64,000 bases of DNA from an uncultured Granulosicoccaceae bacterium (GCA_938028465.1 CALJAA010000028.1:62001-126000), one strand, 5' to 3'; positions 53,852 to 63,677 are shown, numbered from the stretch's first letter. Notes: generated by a model not told the origin, from the sequence alone. Translations and numbers: made by a program.

Positions 53852-54958
53852 TCATTTGTTCGATCTTGGACGCTCCACCAGAGTGGCAGAAACCCTGATC
53901 AGCTCGCCATTACGCCAGACATTCATATCTACTGTATCAGCTGGGTGTAGGGAAGAAATCAACAACAACATCTCGGTGGTGTTATTTATTGCGCGATCAC
54001 CTACGTGAGTGACCACATCATAGGCTTGCAAGCCAGCTTGAGCCCCGGGGCCATTGGGCAGTACTCCCGTGATCACGGCTCCGCGCATAATTCGTTGATT
54101 TAATGCAGGAAACATCGGTAGATCATCAGCGCCTATGCCCAACCAGCCACGTACCACGCGGCCTTTATCAACTAACTGAGGCACCACTTGGCGTAGCAAT
54201 TCTGCCGGAATGGCGAATCCGATGCCTTGAGCGCCTTTATCTCGACTAAAAGCGCCCGTGTTAACGCCTACAAGTTGGCCCGACGGGTTGATCAGGGCTC
54301 CACCTGAGTTACCCGGATTGATCGCAGCGTCGATTTGTACAAAATTCTGCCAGGCGCTACCGCCAGCTACTCGTCTAGCAATGGCGCTGACAATGCCTTG
54401 GGTTACGGTTTGGCCCACGCCAAACGGATTGCCGATAGCGAGTACGATATCCCCTACGCGCAGCTGAGGCGAATTTTCGAAGGTTGCGTAAGGTAGGGGT
54501 TTGTCTGAATTGATCTTCACTACAGCTAAATCGGTTTCTTTATCGCTGCCCAGCACATCCGCTTCGAGCAGTTCGCCATTATTGAGCACGACATTGATCG
54601 TGTCGGCGCCATCAATTAGGTGATAATTGGTCAGTACCAAGCCATTCTCATCGATTATGACCCCTGAGCCTTGGCTAGTGCTGAGGCGTTCTAGCGGGGC
54701 GATACCGGCTAAAGTGGTGGCCGGCACGGAGGAATAGATGGTCTCACTGGAGTAAAGACTCACCACTGATGGCGCAACCTGAGCTATACCTTTGTTGTAC
54801 GAGTCAACTTGATTACCTGGGAGCCGGCCAAGCCAGTTACTTGGCGCCAATGACGCAAGGCTCAACTGCCCAGAGTTTGTGGTTAGCCCAAATATCAACA
54901 ATCCCGCTGCAAGGCCAATGAGCGAGTAGCTTATCCAATGCCGGGTTTTGATCTGCAT
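53852..54958 (-). CDS. degS: DegS-like envelope stress serine protease
   Basis: 368 residues. An N-terminal membrane anchor (WISYSLIGLAAGLLIFGLTT) replaces a cleaved signal. Trypsin-like triad: H113 (TNYHLIDG), D143 (ETDLAVVK), S218 (GNSGGALI). A single PDZ domain follows (about 265-350, including MRGAVITGVLPNGPGAQAGLQAYDVVTHVGD). One PDZ and a membrane anchor fit DegS/AlgW, which cuts RseA to release sigma-E when outer-membrane proteins misfold. Confidence 0.92.
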   Translation of the reverse strand: MQIKTRHWISYSLIGLAAGLLIFGLTTNSGQLSLASLAPSNWLGRLPGNQVDSYNKGIAQVAPSVVSLYSSETIYSSVPATTLAGIAPLERLSTSQGSGVIIDENGLVLTNYHLIDGADTINVVLNNGELLEADVLGSDKETDLAVVKINSDKPLPYATFENSPQLRVGDIVLAIGNPFGVGQTVTQGIVSAIARRVAGGSAWQNFVQIDAAINPGNSGGALINPSGQLVGVNTGAFSRDKGAQGIGFAIPAELLRQVVPQLVDKGRVVRGWLGIGADDLPMFPALNQRIMRGAVITGVLPNGPGAQAGLQAYDVVTHVGDRAINNTTEMLLLISSLHPADTVDMNVWRNGELIRVSATLVERPRSNK

Positions 54959-55081
54959 GCTCCGTAAGAAGGTGCTTGCTATGGTAACCGAAGTACCCTG
55001 TTAGCGCGGTTTTGCTGCCGTTGTTGTGCTAATCTAGGGGGCTGCATCAAGTGTAAGAATTCAAGATATTGGAGCCTCCAA

Positions 55082-55732
55082 ATGAGCGCTAAAAAACAGA
55101 CGGAAAACAGCAACGCTGCACCCGTCGAAAGTTCAATTAATCAGGACAATGTTGATCCTGCTCGTCGTCGTCTTTTAATAGGTGGCGCATCGGTCGTGGG
55201 GGGAGCAGGAGCCGTCGCTATGGGCGTATCCATGCTAGCTTCCATGTCTCCCAGTGCACGGGCGAAAGCCGCGGGCGCACCTGTAGAAGCCGACATCAGC
55301 AAACTGGCAGAAGGCCAGATGATGACTATCGAATGGCGTGGTAAGCCGGTGTGGGTGGTACGCCGCACTGCAGCTGCTATCGAACTTCTTAAAAACACCT
55401 CGATGGCATTAAGTGACCCTGACTCACTCGAAGAACAGCAACCGGCCTATGCACAAAATGCGGTTCGTTCAATCAAAGAAGAATACCTCGTGCTGATTGG
55501 CCTCTGTACTCACCTAGGTTGCTCACCGGGTTATCGCCCTGATGTTGCTGCGGCCGATTTGGGTGCAGATTGGGAGGGTGGTTTTTTCTGCGCCTGTCAC
55601 GGGTCTAAGTTTGATCTTGCCGGACGAGTATTAGCAGGTGTGCCAGCGCCAACGAATCTCGAAGTACCGCCGCATTCATATGTCGATGATTCCAACCTCA
55701 TTATTGGTGTTGAAGAAGGGGCTGCAGCATGA
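55082..55732 (+). CDS. petA: Cytochrome bc1 Rieske iron-sulfur subunit
   Basis: 216 residues. A Tat signal/anchor (RRRLLIGGASVVGGAGAVAMGVSML) precedes the [2Fe-2S] domain. Ligand boxes are CTHLGC (142-147) and CACHGS (170-175): C142, H144, C170 and H173 hold the cluster, C147 and C172 the disulfide. The subunit accepts electrons from ubiquinol and passes them to cytochrome c1. GGAGCC precedes the ATG, and the stop overlaps petB by 4 bp. Confidence 0.97.
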   Translation: MSAKKQTENSNAAPVESSINQDNVDPARRRLLIGGASVVGGAGAVAMGVSMLASMSPSARAKAAGAPVEADISKLAEGQMMTIEWRGKPVWVVRRTAAAIELLKNTSMALSDPDSLEEQQPAYAQNAVRSIKEEYLVLIGLCTHLGCSPGYRPDVAAADLGADWEGGFFCACHGSKFDLAGRVLAGVPAPTNLEVPPHSYVDDSNLIIGVEEGAAA

Positions 55733-56949
55733 GCAAGACAACAGGCTTAATCGGTTGGATCGATGAGCGATTTCCGCTCACCAAAATGATGGAAGAGCAC
55801 GTAACTAAGTATTACGCGCCAAAAAACTTTAACTTTTGGTACTACTTCGGCTCCTTGGCCATGGTGGTGCTAGCGCTTCAATTTATCACCGGTATTTTCC
55901 TAACTATGAACTACAAGCCCGATGGCGAGCTTGCGTTCAAATCGGTTGAATACATCATGCGTGATGTCAATTTCGGTTGGTTAATTCGCTACATGCACTC
56001 AACCGGTGCATCAATGTTTTTTGTTGTTGTCTACTTACATATGTTTCGCGGCATTATGTATGGCTCGTACAAAAAGCCACGTGAGTTGTTGTGGGTTTTC
56101 GGTATGCTTATTTACGTAGCGCTAATGGCTGAAGCCTTTATGGGTTATTTGTTGCCTTGGGGCCAGATGAGCTACTGGGGTGCGCAGGTCATCATCTCCT
56201 TGTTTGGCGCTATCCCATTTGGTATTGGTGATGCAGTAACGCTTTGGTTAAAAGGTGATTACATTGTTTCTGATGCCACGCTTAACCGATTCTTTGCTTT
56301 GCACGTTATTGCTGTGCCTCTTGTACTGATTTTCTTGGTAGCAGCGCATATCTTGGCGCTTCACGAAGTGGGTTCAAACAACCCTGATGGTATCGATATC
56401 AAGAAAGATAAAAACGCGGCTGGCATCCCTAAAGACGGCATCCCGTTCCACCCTTACTACACCGTTAAAGATCTATTCGGTTTAGTCGTGTTCTTGATCG
56501 TGTTTTTTGCGATAGTGTTTTTTGCCCCTGAAATGGGTGGCTACTTTTTGGAGCACGCCAACTTCGTACCGGCTGATCCACTAAAAACACCAGAGCATAT
56601 TGCACCGGTTTGGTACTTCACACCGTTTTATGCAATCTTGCGCGCCGTGCCAGATAAATTGATGGGTGTTATGGCAATGGGTGCTGCGATTGTTGTGTTG
56701 TTCTTCTTGCCATGGATAGATCGTGGTCCGGTTAGATCAATACGCTATCGCTCGACTGCTTATAAGGTATTGCTGTTCTCTTTTGTTATTGCATTTATCG
56801 TGTTGGGTTACTACGGTATGCAGTCTCCAACACCTGTGGGCACAGCGATTTCTCGAATATGTGCACTGATTTATTTTGGTTTCTTCGTCGGCCTATTTTT
56901 TGTGAGCCGAAATGAGAAAACGAAGCCATTACCTGAGAGGGTCACATAA
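55729..56949 (+). CDS. petB: Cytochrome b of the bc1 complex
   Basis: 406 residues, with eight membrane helices expected. Haem ligand regions (RYMHSTGASMFFVVVYLHMFRGIMYG and FALHVIAVPLVLIFLVAAHILALHEVG) and the Qo-site PEWW-equivalent region (HIAPVWYFTPFYAILRAVP, reading PVWY) are visible. It carries haems bL and bH and both quinone sites. Its stop overlaps petC by one base. Confidence 0.97.
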   Translation: MSKTTGLIGWIDERFPLTKMMEEHVTKYYAPKNFNFWYYFGSLAMVVLALQFITGIFLTMNYKPDGELAFKSVEYIMRDVNFGWLIRYMHSTGASMFFVVVYLHMFRGIMYGSYKKPRELLWVFGMLIYVALMAEAFMGYLLPWGQMSYWGAQVIISLFGAIPFGIGDAVTLWLKGDYIVSDATLNRFFALHVIAVPLVLIFLVAAHILALHEVGSNNPDGIDIKKDKNAAGIPKDGIPFHPYYTVKDLFGLVVFLIVFFAIVFFAPEMGGYFLEHANFVPADPLKTPEHIAPVWYFTPFYAILRAVPDKLMGVMAMGAAIVVLFFLPWIDRGPVRSIRYRSTAYKVLLFSFVIAFIVLGYYGMQSPTPVGTAISRICALIYFGFFVGLFFVSRNEKTKPLPERVT

Positions 56950-57740
56950 TGCAGACCGTAATTAACACACGTATTGTCAAGACAAGTAGTCTTGCTCTAA
57001 AAGGTCTCGTGTTAGCTGCAACCGTATTATTGCCTCTGCACGTAAGTGCGGCAGGTGGTGGTGCTAAGCTGGAATCCCCTATCATTGATACTGGCAACCA
57101 TAAGTCGTTGCAGCGAGGGGCTCAAACCTTCGTCAACTACTGCATGGGGTGCCACACTGCCGACTATGCTCGTTATAGTCGTGTCGCTGCCGACCTTAAA
57201 CTGTCTGAAGAAGACGTGCTCAATAATCTTATTTTCACTACAGATGATGCTGGCGAGCGAAGTAAGGTGGGCTCGTTGATGGAAAGCAGTATGTCCGAAG
57301 ATTACGGTAAGCAAGCATTCGGTGTTGCTCCGCCAAATCTTGCATTAACGGCGCGTTCGCGTGGCGTTGATTGGATTTACAGTTACCTTAAAGGCTTTTA
57401 TCTCGACCCAAGCCGCCCAGGTTTAGGCGTGAACAACACAGTTTATCCCGGCGCTGCGATGCCTCACGTTTTGTGGGAACAGCAGGGGCTGATGGAAGCC
57501 AATTACGTAACCGATGATGCAGGTCACAAAGAGCTCAAGCTCACGCGAATAAGCGAGGGCACCATGAGTGAAGATGAGTACGACGATATGGTTGCTGATC
57601 TGGTCAATTTTATGTCTTATATGGCTGACCCAATCAAGCAAACGCGCCACCGCATCGGCATGATGGTGATGTTGTTCTTATTGTTGCTACTTGCGTTGGT
57701 ATATTCTCTTAAAAAGGAATACTGGAAAGACGTCGTCTGA
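56949..57740 (+). CDS. petC: Cytochrome c1 of the bc1 complex
   Basis: 263 residues. A signal peptide (LVLAATVLLPLHVSA) precedes the haem c motif CMGCH (65-69). The C-terminal helix (IGMMVMLFLLLLLALVYSL) anchors the protein. It accepts electrons from the Rieske protein and gives them to cytochrome c. It ends the petABC operon; sspA, which often follows, is absent. Confidence 0.96.
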   Translation: MQTVINTRIVKTSSLALKGLVLAATVLLPLHVSAAGGGAKLESPIIDTGNHKSLQRGAQTFVNYCMGCHTADYARYSRVAADLKLSEEDVLNNLIFTTDDAGERSKVGSLMESSMSEDYGKQAFGVAPPNLALTARSRGVDWIYSYLKGFYLDPSRPGLGVNNTVYPGAAMPHVLWEQQGLMEANYVTDDAGHKELKLTRISEGTMSEDEYDDMVADLVNFMSYMADPIKQTRHRIGMMVMLFLLLLLALVYSLKKEYWKDVV

Positions 57741-57761
57741 TTTTGATTTGTGACAGTTATG

Positions 57762-57781
57762 CCCGGTTCGGTTGAGCCGGG
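57762..57781 (+). terminator. Possible terminator hairpin after petC
   Basis: CCCGGTTC and GAGCCGGG form an 8-bp stem (one G-U) around GGTT, 22 bp after the petC stop. Little T-run follows, so strength is uncertain. Confidence 0.45.
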
Positions 57782-57963
57782 TATTGTCGCTAAGCACCTG
57801 AATTAGTATTGGCAGTTGAAGCCACCGCGCCAATATGGCATGGTGGCGTTGTTCCTGACTGGATAAAGGCGTAGTTTACGAATCCATTTGCGATACGGTA
57901 CGATACGATTCAATCAACATGAGTTGACTGAATTGACGATTAGAGTTTTTTGGCGACACCGAA

Positions 57964-58362
57964 ATGACCCCGAGCAGGCCCTACCTTATACGTGCACTTT
58001 ACGAGTGGATAGTTGATAACCAACTAACCCCGTATTTGCTGGTGGACGCCACTCAAGAAAACGTCATCATTCCGCAAGCCTTCGTCGATGACGGCAAAAT
58101 CATCCTCAATGTTAGCCCAGAAGCGACGCACAGCTTAGTGCTCGGCAACGACGCCATTGTATTTAATGCACGCTTTAGCGGCAACGCTATGGATGTCAGC
58201 GTACCGGTAGCCAGCGTCAACGCAATCTACGCTCGCGAAAATGGGCAAGGTATGGTGTTCGGCAAGCACGACGATATCCCACCAGAGCCAGGCACCGACA
58301 AGAAAAAGAAAAAGCCGAGCGCCAACGAAATCAAGCGACCCAATCTAAAGATCGTTAAGTAG
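57964..58362 (+). CDS. sspB: ClpXP protease adaptor SspB
   Basis: 132 residues. The substrate-binding domain (PYLIRALYEWIVDNQLTPYLLVDA ... ATHSLVLGNDAIVFNARFSG) is followed by a flexible tail ending in the ClpX-binding motif RPNLKIVK. SspB delivers ssrA-tagged proteins and RseA fragments to ClpXP. It therefore joins DegS in sigma-E activation. In many relatives sspA lies just upstream; here the 223-bp gap after petC is non-coding. Confidence 0.94.
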   Translation: MTPSRPYLIRALYEWIVDNQLTPYLLVDATQENVIIPQAFVDDGKIILNVSPEATHSLVLGNDAIVFNARFSGNAMDVSVPVASVNAIYARENGQGMVFGKHDDIPPEPGTDKKKKKPSANEIKRPNLKIVK

Positions 58363-58662
58363 TCTTTTTCATTAAGCCTTATAGCTGCATAGGGCCTAAT
58401 ACTATGCATGAAATCTGGTTATTGGATGTTGGCTTAGCCTTATCCCGCGACTTAGAAATATATACGTTATCTGCTGTAGGCTGGATGCGGCTTTGATCAG
58501 TAATATTTGTCAAATAATACCGAATCACAAAGCAAGCGCGAGAGACTTGAGTCGGATTTATCAGCTTAGCTTTGATAAATAATTGGGGTGGATAATACCT
58601 CAGAGGGTATGGTTGAGCAAGTATGGCTATCGCTACGCGAAAAGTGGTGTTGGCAAAGATAG
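58363..58662. other. Intergenic region between sspB and yraN
   Basis: No gene, terminator or known motif was recognised in this 300-bp AT-rich stretch between the convergent sspB and yraN ends. Short frames in it have no recognisable content. Confidence 0.4.
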
Positions 58663-59088
58663 TTATCCGTCAATCGCATTGATAAACCAATCGAGAGCGT
58701 TATTCTCAAACTCAGTTGATACCCGGCCGTATAGGCTCATGCCTCGTTCAACTTCTTCATCGGCGCTAGGGTCCAGTGGTGATAAGGCAATAACATCAAT
58801 TCGGGCAGCTTGTTGTGGCTGAGCGTGTTGCTGCAAAAATGCTCGCGCTGCCACTTTGAGTTTGTTCTGTTTGGAACGATCAACGCTTATAACCGCGTTG
58901 CCGTAGCGGCCTTTTTTTCGGTAGCGCACTTCTACAAATACCCAGCTATTGGCTTTGTCGTCGAACATGATGAGGTCGATTTCACCCATGCGTCGATTAA
59001 AATTTTGGCTGATGTACCGCAAGCCCTGAGTTTGTAAATACCGGCAAGCGAGTTGTTCGGCCGCGTGGCCAATGGCTTGTGTGTTCAT
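58663..59088 (-). CDS. yraN: YraN family (UPF0102) predicted endonuclease-like protein
   Basis: 141 residues. The restriction-endonuclease-like fold signature is present: GHAAEQLACRYLQTQGLRYISQNFNRRMGEIDLIMFD and FVEVRYRKKGRYGNAVISVDRSKQNKL. Family members have the PD-(D/E)XK core, but the cellular role is not established. It follows lpoA (53-bp gap), as in E. coli. Confidence 0.92.
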   Translation of the reverse strand: MNTQAIGHAAEQLACRYLQTQGLRYISQNFNRRMGEIDLIMFDDKANSWVFVEVRYRKKGRYGNAVISVDRSKQNKLKVAARAFLQQHAQPQQAARIDVIALSPLDPSADEEVERGMSLYGRVSTEFENNALDWFINAIDG

Positions 59089-59141
59089 AAGGACCTCCTT
59101 GTCCTGTGAGTTAAGTTGATCGAGTGATGTGTACGGTGATG

Positions 59142-61082
59142 CTAGTTTTGCGTGCCGGTGCGGATCGACAGTAATGGTTCGGCTTCTACGCGTTTAACCG
59201 GAACAGCCAATCCTTCCTGGTATTGCGCCCAATCTAGGTGTCGCTCAATGCGCCCATCACTAGTGAGTTCTAGCTCTCCCGTAAAGCCTGGTAGCCGTTG
59301 CCCTTGTGCAAGCGCATCGATATTTAATAATACTCGGTAAGCGTCGGCACCTAGAGCGTAAAGTTTGCCGTACACGCCTTTAGATTGTGGAAAGTTTTGT
59401 TCAATTGTTTGCTTTAGTGGGTCCTTACGTAGTTTCTTATTTAAAGCCCATGGCGTGTCTGCATAAAAAATACTATTGAGATCTTTATTTTTACGGGCAT
59501 CATCTTCAAGTGCAGCAACTCGGCTTGTCGCTAGACGCGGTAAGTGTCGCGCTCGAAAAAAATCTAATTGTGGACGAACCGAACGAGCTTGATCGGAGGT
59601 AATAGCTAGAAACACAACGTCGATATCGTTACGAATACTGGGTTCAAAAAACAATTTTTTGCCGATGTTGCGGGATAAGGTGCGAAAACGTTGATCGCTT
59701 TGTGTTATTTGTAGTGCATCGCGTATTTGTTCAGAATAATCGTATTGGTCTTTAGGTAATACAGCGATATGCGCAACGTCACCCCCATAGGCAAACATGG
59801 TTTCTTGAAAGGCCCGCGCTTCTCGATCACCACGTGAATCATCAGCTTGTAAAATAATGGCTTTATTTAAAGACAACGCTATTGCGCGAGACGCAGCTGA
59901 CCTAGCTTCATCTTCTGGAGCTAAGCCAAATTGCAGCAAATTTGAAGTGGCTTCCGATTGTTGATAAAGCTCAACAGTATTGAGTGTCAGCGTTGGTACT
60001 GATATGGAACGTTGGGTTGCAATCGCTGATACTGCTTGCTTACGCAGCGGCCCAATTATGGCATCAGCACCGTCGTTTATCGCATTTTGATAAGCGCTTC
60101 TGGCATAAGCTGGATTTTCACCCACGTCGTAAAAGCGCAAGGTAGGCACGACCTGGCTAGCATTAGCTTGTTGGTAAGCGCTGACTAAGCCATCCCGAAT
60201 AGCGGCTGCTGCATTGCCCGTGCCCCGTGCCGAAAGTGGTAGCAGTACTGCTATCTGATTGATCGGTCCGCCGTTGAGTACAAACTCTGTGTCACCACCA
60301 GATTCAAACAATGCTGACGCGAATCGTGCGTTGGCTGGGTGTGAGGAGAAACGTGTTTGCCACTGCCGGATTTGCTGTTCACGCGGCCCCTTGTTTTGAG
60401 CGCTGCCGGTATTGGCTAATGCCAGTTCTATCCAACCTTGATAGGTGTCGCCACGTACATTGGTGGTAAGCCCGCCGAGTGTGGAGACTGGCTGAGTGCT
60501 GAGCATCTGCCAAATTTGTTGATGATTTTTATCAATCGTTTCTTGATTGGTCAGCTGTGACTCGAGATCGATACGTGCGATGAGCTCGTTATCTGGATCG
60601 TTTAAAATATTAAAACTATGTGCGCGAGTTTCATACAAGCGTGCACGATGTAGTGGCGATGTAACAGCTTCAGGGTCAGGTAGGGCATCTAGGGCGGCCT
60701 CACCATTGCCACTGAGCATTAACTGTTTGGCTTGTAGGATTGCATAGCGATGCTGAAACTCAGGTGTGGCGAGTTCGGACGGTACAGCGACTAGTTTTTC
60801 GCTACCGGGTTCGAGCATGCCTCGGTCGAGCAAAATCTCAGCGGCAATGAGTAAGTAATCTTGTCGCTGATTAATATCGGAGCTGCGAGTGGCGCGGCTA
60901 CTGTATGTGTTCGCTGCGGCCTGGGGTTTACCCTGAAGTAGCTGCCGTCGAGCCTTGGGGTCTGTTATTCTCGAGATGCTTGGGTCATCAGGTAGTTGAG
61001 GCCCGGCAGTTTGGCAGCCCTGCAGAGCTACAGCCAAAAACAAAACAGAACAAACCAGTGATAGTCGAGTATTTGCGATCAT
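59142..61082 (-). CDS. lpoA: Penicillin-binding protein activator LpoA
   Basis: 646 residues. Lipoprotein signal with lipobox LQGC (C23). The N-terminal half has TPR-like helices; the C-terminal half is a periplasmic-binding-protein-like domain (INQIAVLLPLSARGTGNAAAAIRDGLVSAYQQANAS; DGADAIIGPLRKQAV). LpoA reaches through the peptidoglycan from the outer membrane to activate PBP1a. It is divergent from rsmI, the conserved arrangement. Confidence 0.94.
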   Translation of the reverse strand: MIANTRLSLVCSVLFLAVALQGCQTAGPQLPDDPSISRITDPKARRQLLQGKPQAAANTYSSRATRSSDINQRQDYLLIAAEILLDRGMLEPGSEKLVAVPSELATPEFQHRYAILQAKQLMLSGNGEAALDALPDPEAVTSPLHRARLYETRAHSFNILNDPDNELIARIDLESQLTNQETIDKNHQQIWQMLSTQPVSTLGGLTTNVRGDTYQGWIELALANTGSAQNKGPREQQIRQWQTRFSSHPANARFASALFESGGDTEFVLNGGPINQIAVLLPLSARGTGNAAAAIRDGLVSAYQQANASQVVPTLRFYDVGENPAYARSAYQNAINDGADAIIGPLRKQAVSAIATQRSISVPTLTLNTVELYQQSEATSNLLQFGLAPEDEARSAASRAIALSLNKAIILQADDSRGDREARAFQETMFAYGGDVAHIAVLPKDQYDYSEQIRDALQITQSDQRFRTLSRNIGKKLFFEPSIRNDIDVVFLAITSDQARSVRPQLDFFRARHLPRLATSRVAALEDDARKNKDLNSIFYADTPWALNKKLRKDPLKQTIEQNFPQSKGVYGKLYALGADAYRVLLNIDALAQGQRLPGFTGELELTSDGRIERHLDWAQYQEGLAVPVKRVEAEPLLSIRTGTQN

Positions 61083-61233
61083 GTGTTCAGAACAACGTAA
61101 TAAGTTAATGTAAAAAGTTAATTTTTAATTAGCTACACATATAACCTTACATATAGCCTTCACAGCCTTACCTTCACAGCGTGATTTGAGCTAGCTAAAA
61201 ATCAATAATAAGAATGATGAGATTCAGCAGCAA

Positions 61234-62124
61234 ATGACCGAAGCAAATAATTCGGTGTACGAGAATTCTTTAAACAAGAACACTCTATACATCGTGGCTA
61301 CGCCAATCGGTAACAAAGACGATATCTCTTTGCGAGCGATTGAAACGTTGCGTAGCGTTGATCGAATCTATGCCGAGGACACGCGCCATAGTAGCGTATT
61401 GCTGCGTCATCATGGTATTGCCACACCCACCGTGTCATTGCATGAACACAATGAAGAGCAGCGAACGGCCTCTGTTGTGGCGTTTTTGCAAGAAGGTGGC
61501 AGTGCGGCTTTGATCAGTGATGCCGGCACGCCGCTCATATCTGACCCGGGATACAGGCTGGTTAGAGGCTGTATTGATGCCGATTTAGCCGTGTGCCCGA
61601 TACCTGGAGCCAGTGCTTTGACGGCCGCTTTATGTGTAAGCGGTTTGCCAACCGATCGGTTTCAGTACGTCGGTTTTCCGCCAGCTCGCGAAACCGCTCG
61701 TGCTCAATGGTTAAGCACGCTGGCTGCTTTGCCTCACACCCTCATTATGTATGAAGCTCGGCATCGTATTTTGGCTACTTTGCAGGCCATCGAGGAGGTT
61801 TGCGGTGGCGAGCGACGTGCCTGTGTTGCGCGAGAATTAACCAAGCGTTTCGAAACGTTGCATCACGGTAGCATTGCGCAAATACGTCAATCCATGAGTG
61901 ATGACGACATGCAGCTAAAGGGTGAATTTGTCATCGTGTTGTCAGGGCATCAAGCGCTTGAAGATGAGGCGAATATGGATAAAGCCAAGCAGGCATTGCA
62001 AATATTATTGCCGCACATGCCCATTAAAGTGGCGGTTAAATGTGTTGTTGAATTACTCGATGTGCCGCGTAAGCCGACTTACAATTTAGCTGTCGCCATG
62101 CGCAATGCGGATTCCGCCGATTAG
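61234..62124 (+). CDS. rsmI: 16S rRNA (cytidine-1402-2'-O)-methyltransferase RsmI
   Basis: 296 residues. The tetrapyrrole-methylase fold motifs are LYIVATPIGNKDDISLRAIETL, YAEDTRHSSVLLRHHGI, LISDAGTPLISDPGYRLV and IPGASALTAALCVSGLPTDRFQYVGFPP. It methylates the ribose of C1402 in 16S rRNA using SAM. Reads outward from the rsmI-lpoA spacer (61083-61233), which has a CCTTCACAGC direct repeat. Confidence 0.95.
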   Translation: MTEANNSVYENSLNKNTLYIVATPIGNKDDISLRAIETLRSVDRIYAEDTRHSSVLLRHHGIATPTVSLHEHNEEQRTASVVAFLQEGGSAALISDAGTPLISDPGYRLVRGCIDADLAVCPIPGASALTAALCVSGLPTDRFQYVGFPPARETARAQWLSTLAALPHTLIMYEARHRILATLQAIEEVCGGERRACVARELTKRFETLHHGSIAQIRQSMSDDDMQLKGEFVIVLSGHQALEDEANMDKAKQALQILLPHMPIKVAVKCVVELLDVPRKPTYNLAVAMRNADSAD

Positions 62125-62175
62125 TTCTTGGAATTTGTCTGTGATCATTTGCGTCAAACGGGTAAACTTGTCGAC

Positions 62176-62521
62176 GGAGTTGGCCAGATCATCGCGGCAG
62201 CACGTGTGCTGGCGAGGAAAGTCCGGGCTCCTTGGACAGGGTGCCAGGTAATTCCTGGGGGGCGTGAGCCTACGGAAAGTGCAGCAGAAAATAAACCGCC
62301 TAAGCAGTTCGCTGCCGGTAAGGTTGAAATGGTGCGGTAAGAGCGCACCGCGTTCGTGGTAACACGCAACGGCATGGTAAACCCCACCTGGAGCAAGACC
62401 AAATAGAGGGACATTAGGCGTGGTCCGCGCCGTCCCCGGGTAGGTCGCTTGAGCCTTGTGGTGACACAAGGCCTAGATGAATGATGATCCACGACAGAAC
62501 CCGGCTTAACGGCTGACTCCA
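62176..62521 (+). ncRNA. rnpB: RNase P catalytic RNA, bacterial type A
   Basis: About 346 nt. Universal elements are clear: GAGGAAAGTCCGGGCTCC (62214-62231), GGTGCCAGGTAA, GTGCGGTAAGAGCGCACCG, a GGTAAAC segment, GAGCAAGACCAAATAG, GGTAGG, TAGATGAATGA and ACAGAACCCGGCTTA near the 3' end. The 5' GGAGTTGGCC pairs with GGCTGACTCC at the 3' end (P1). The RNA removes 5' leaders from tRNA precursors. It lies 51 bp after rsmI, the usual place. Ends are estimated to a few bases. Confidence 0.97.
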
Positions 62522-62566
62522 TCTAATTTCATGCATGCTTGGTACAAGCTTAGTATGCCGATATAC

Positions 62567-62611
62567 ACTGCAATAGCAGCCTAAAGGCTACTATTGCAGT
62601 ATGATTTTTTT
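62567..62611 (+). terminator. Rho-independent terminator downstream of rnpB
   Basis: ACTGCAATAGCAGCC (62567-62581) pairs with GGCTACTATTGCAGT (62586-62600), 15 bp with one mismatch, loop TAAA, followed by a run of seven to eight T (62604-62611). Confidence 0.9.
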
Positions 62612-62645
62612 GCAAAAGAACCTAAGCGCCTGTTAGCTGCTTGGA

Positions 62646-63227
62646 TTAGTAGTTAGCGCCAAGGTAAATGCCAACGCTATTGCCATCCACTGAAACCCCA
62701 TCGAGTTCGTAGTCAATAAACGTGGCGCGAAGCCCAACCACTGCTCGATCGCTGGCAAGATATTCGGCCATCATATTAAAGCCTAGTGTTTTGTCGAATT
62801 CGACAGAGCCGCCATTAAAAAACTGGCCACTGGTTTTAAGCTTGTTATCAAAGTGGTAAGTCAGTCCAGCACCTATACGAAACCGATCTAGCTTGACCAG
62901 CTGGTTCAAATTAATCGATAGGCGTCTAAATTCAACGTCGCCGTTAGAAGCTGTTTCGCTATCATTCTTATAGCCAAAGCTGACATCGGTCTGCAGCGCA
63001 GGGTTATCTAAAAAGGGCGTGGTTGTGCCATAGCCGAATTCAGCGAACACACCACCGCCAGCTTTGATTGAGCTGGTGTCTCCGTCTGCAAACCGAAGAG
63101 AGAGAAGTTTGTCGCCGCCGCCATCTATGCCGAGTCTGCCGGCAAAGCTGCCAGCATGGCTGTGTGCTGCGACTGCCATCAGTGTAGCGAAAACAGGGAT
63201 CTGTGCTAGGGCTTTTATAGATTTCAT
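62646..63227 (-). CDS. Small outer-membrane beta-barrel protein, unknown function
   Basis: 193 residues from ATG 63227, which has TGGAAG upstream; codons before it are not supported. Signal peptide MKSIKALAQIPVFATLMAVAAHSHA is cut before GSFAGRLG. The mature part alternates strands with aromatic ends (VFAEFGYG, TDVSFGYKN, FRIGAGLTYHF, GFNMMAEYLASDRAVVGLRATFIDYEL) and ends GIYLGANY, like an eight-stranded barrel of the OmpW/OmpA-like type. It reads leftwards, convergent with rnpB. No family name can be given. Confidence 0.78.
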   Translation of the reverse strand: MKSIKALAQIPVFATLMAVAAHSHAGSFAGRLGIDGGGDKLLSLRFADGDTSSIKAGGGVFAEFGYGTTTPFLDNPALQTDVSFGYKNDSETASNGDVEFRRLSINLNQLVKLDRFRIGAGLTYHFDNKLKTSGQFFNGGSVEFDKTLGFNMMAEYLASDRAVVGLRATFIDYELDGVSVDGNSVGIYLGANY

Positions 63228-63677
63228 GTGCTTCCATTCATGTTGGTTGGTCAATTAATACTCGCCGGATAGTCCATTTAACCAAACGGTGTAAGCGTGG
63301 ATTATTAACAGATGATGCTAATTACCACTCACCCTTACTCACGGTGGTTGTCCCGAATGTGGATCACACCCGCGATGATAGTAGTTCGCCGTTGTCTTTG
63401 TCAGCTAGATGTTGTTCGTCTTAAGTCATCTTGCGAGTGGGTCTGTAGTCCGCTTAGCGATGCCCGGTAGTACGTGTAGGAAGCTAAAGTGGGGCTGATG
63501 AATGCAAAATTTCAGCAACGTAAATTACTACTCTGAACAAAATCCCATCAAATAAGCTCCATTACTTCATGTAGTTTCTATCAAAGAAGGTTAAGTGCTT
63601 GATTACAGTAGGCTCACGTTTCATTCGTAAGTCGTTGTGTTTGAACGAAAAATTCCGCGACGCAGGCCGCATTTTCA
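63228..63677. other. Intergenic region between the outer-membrane protein gene and the dcw promoter
   Basis: No gene was found in these 450 bases. The right end carries the mraZ promoter. Otherwise no motif was recognised. The minus-strand promoter of the outer-membrane protein should lie in 63230-63350. Confidence 0.4.

Noticed and set aside
58583-58822. 79-codon plus-strand frame overlapping yraN
   Set aside because: More than half overlaps the conserved yraN gene on the other strand, and there is no ribosome site or motif.
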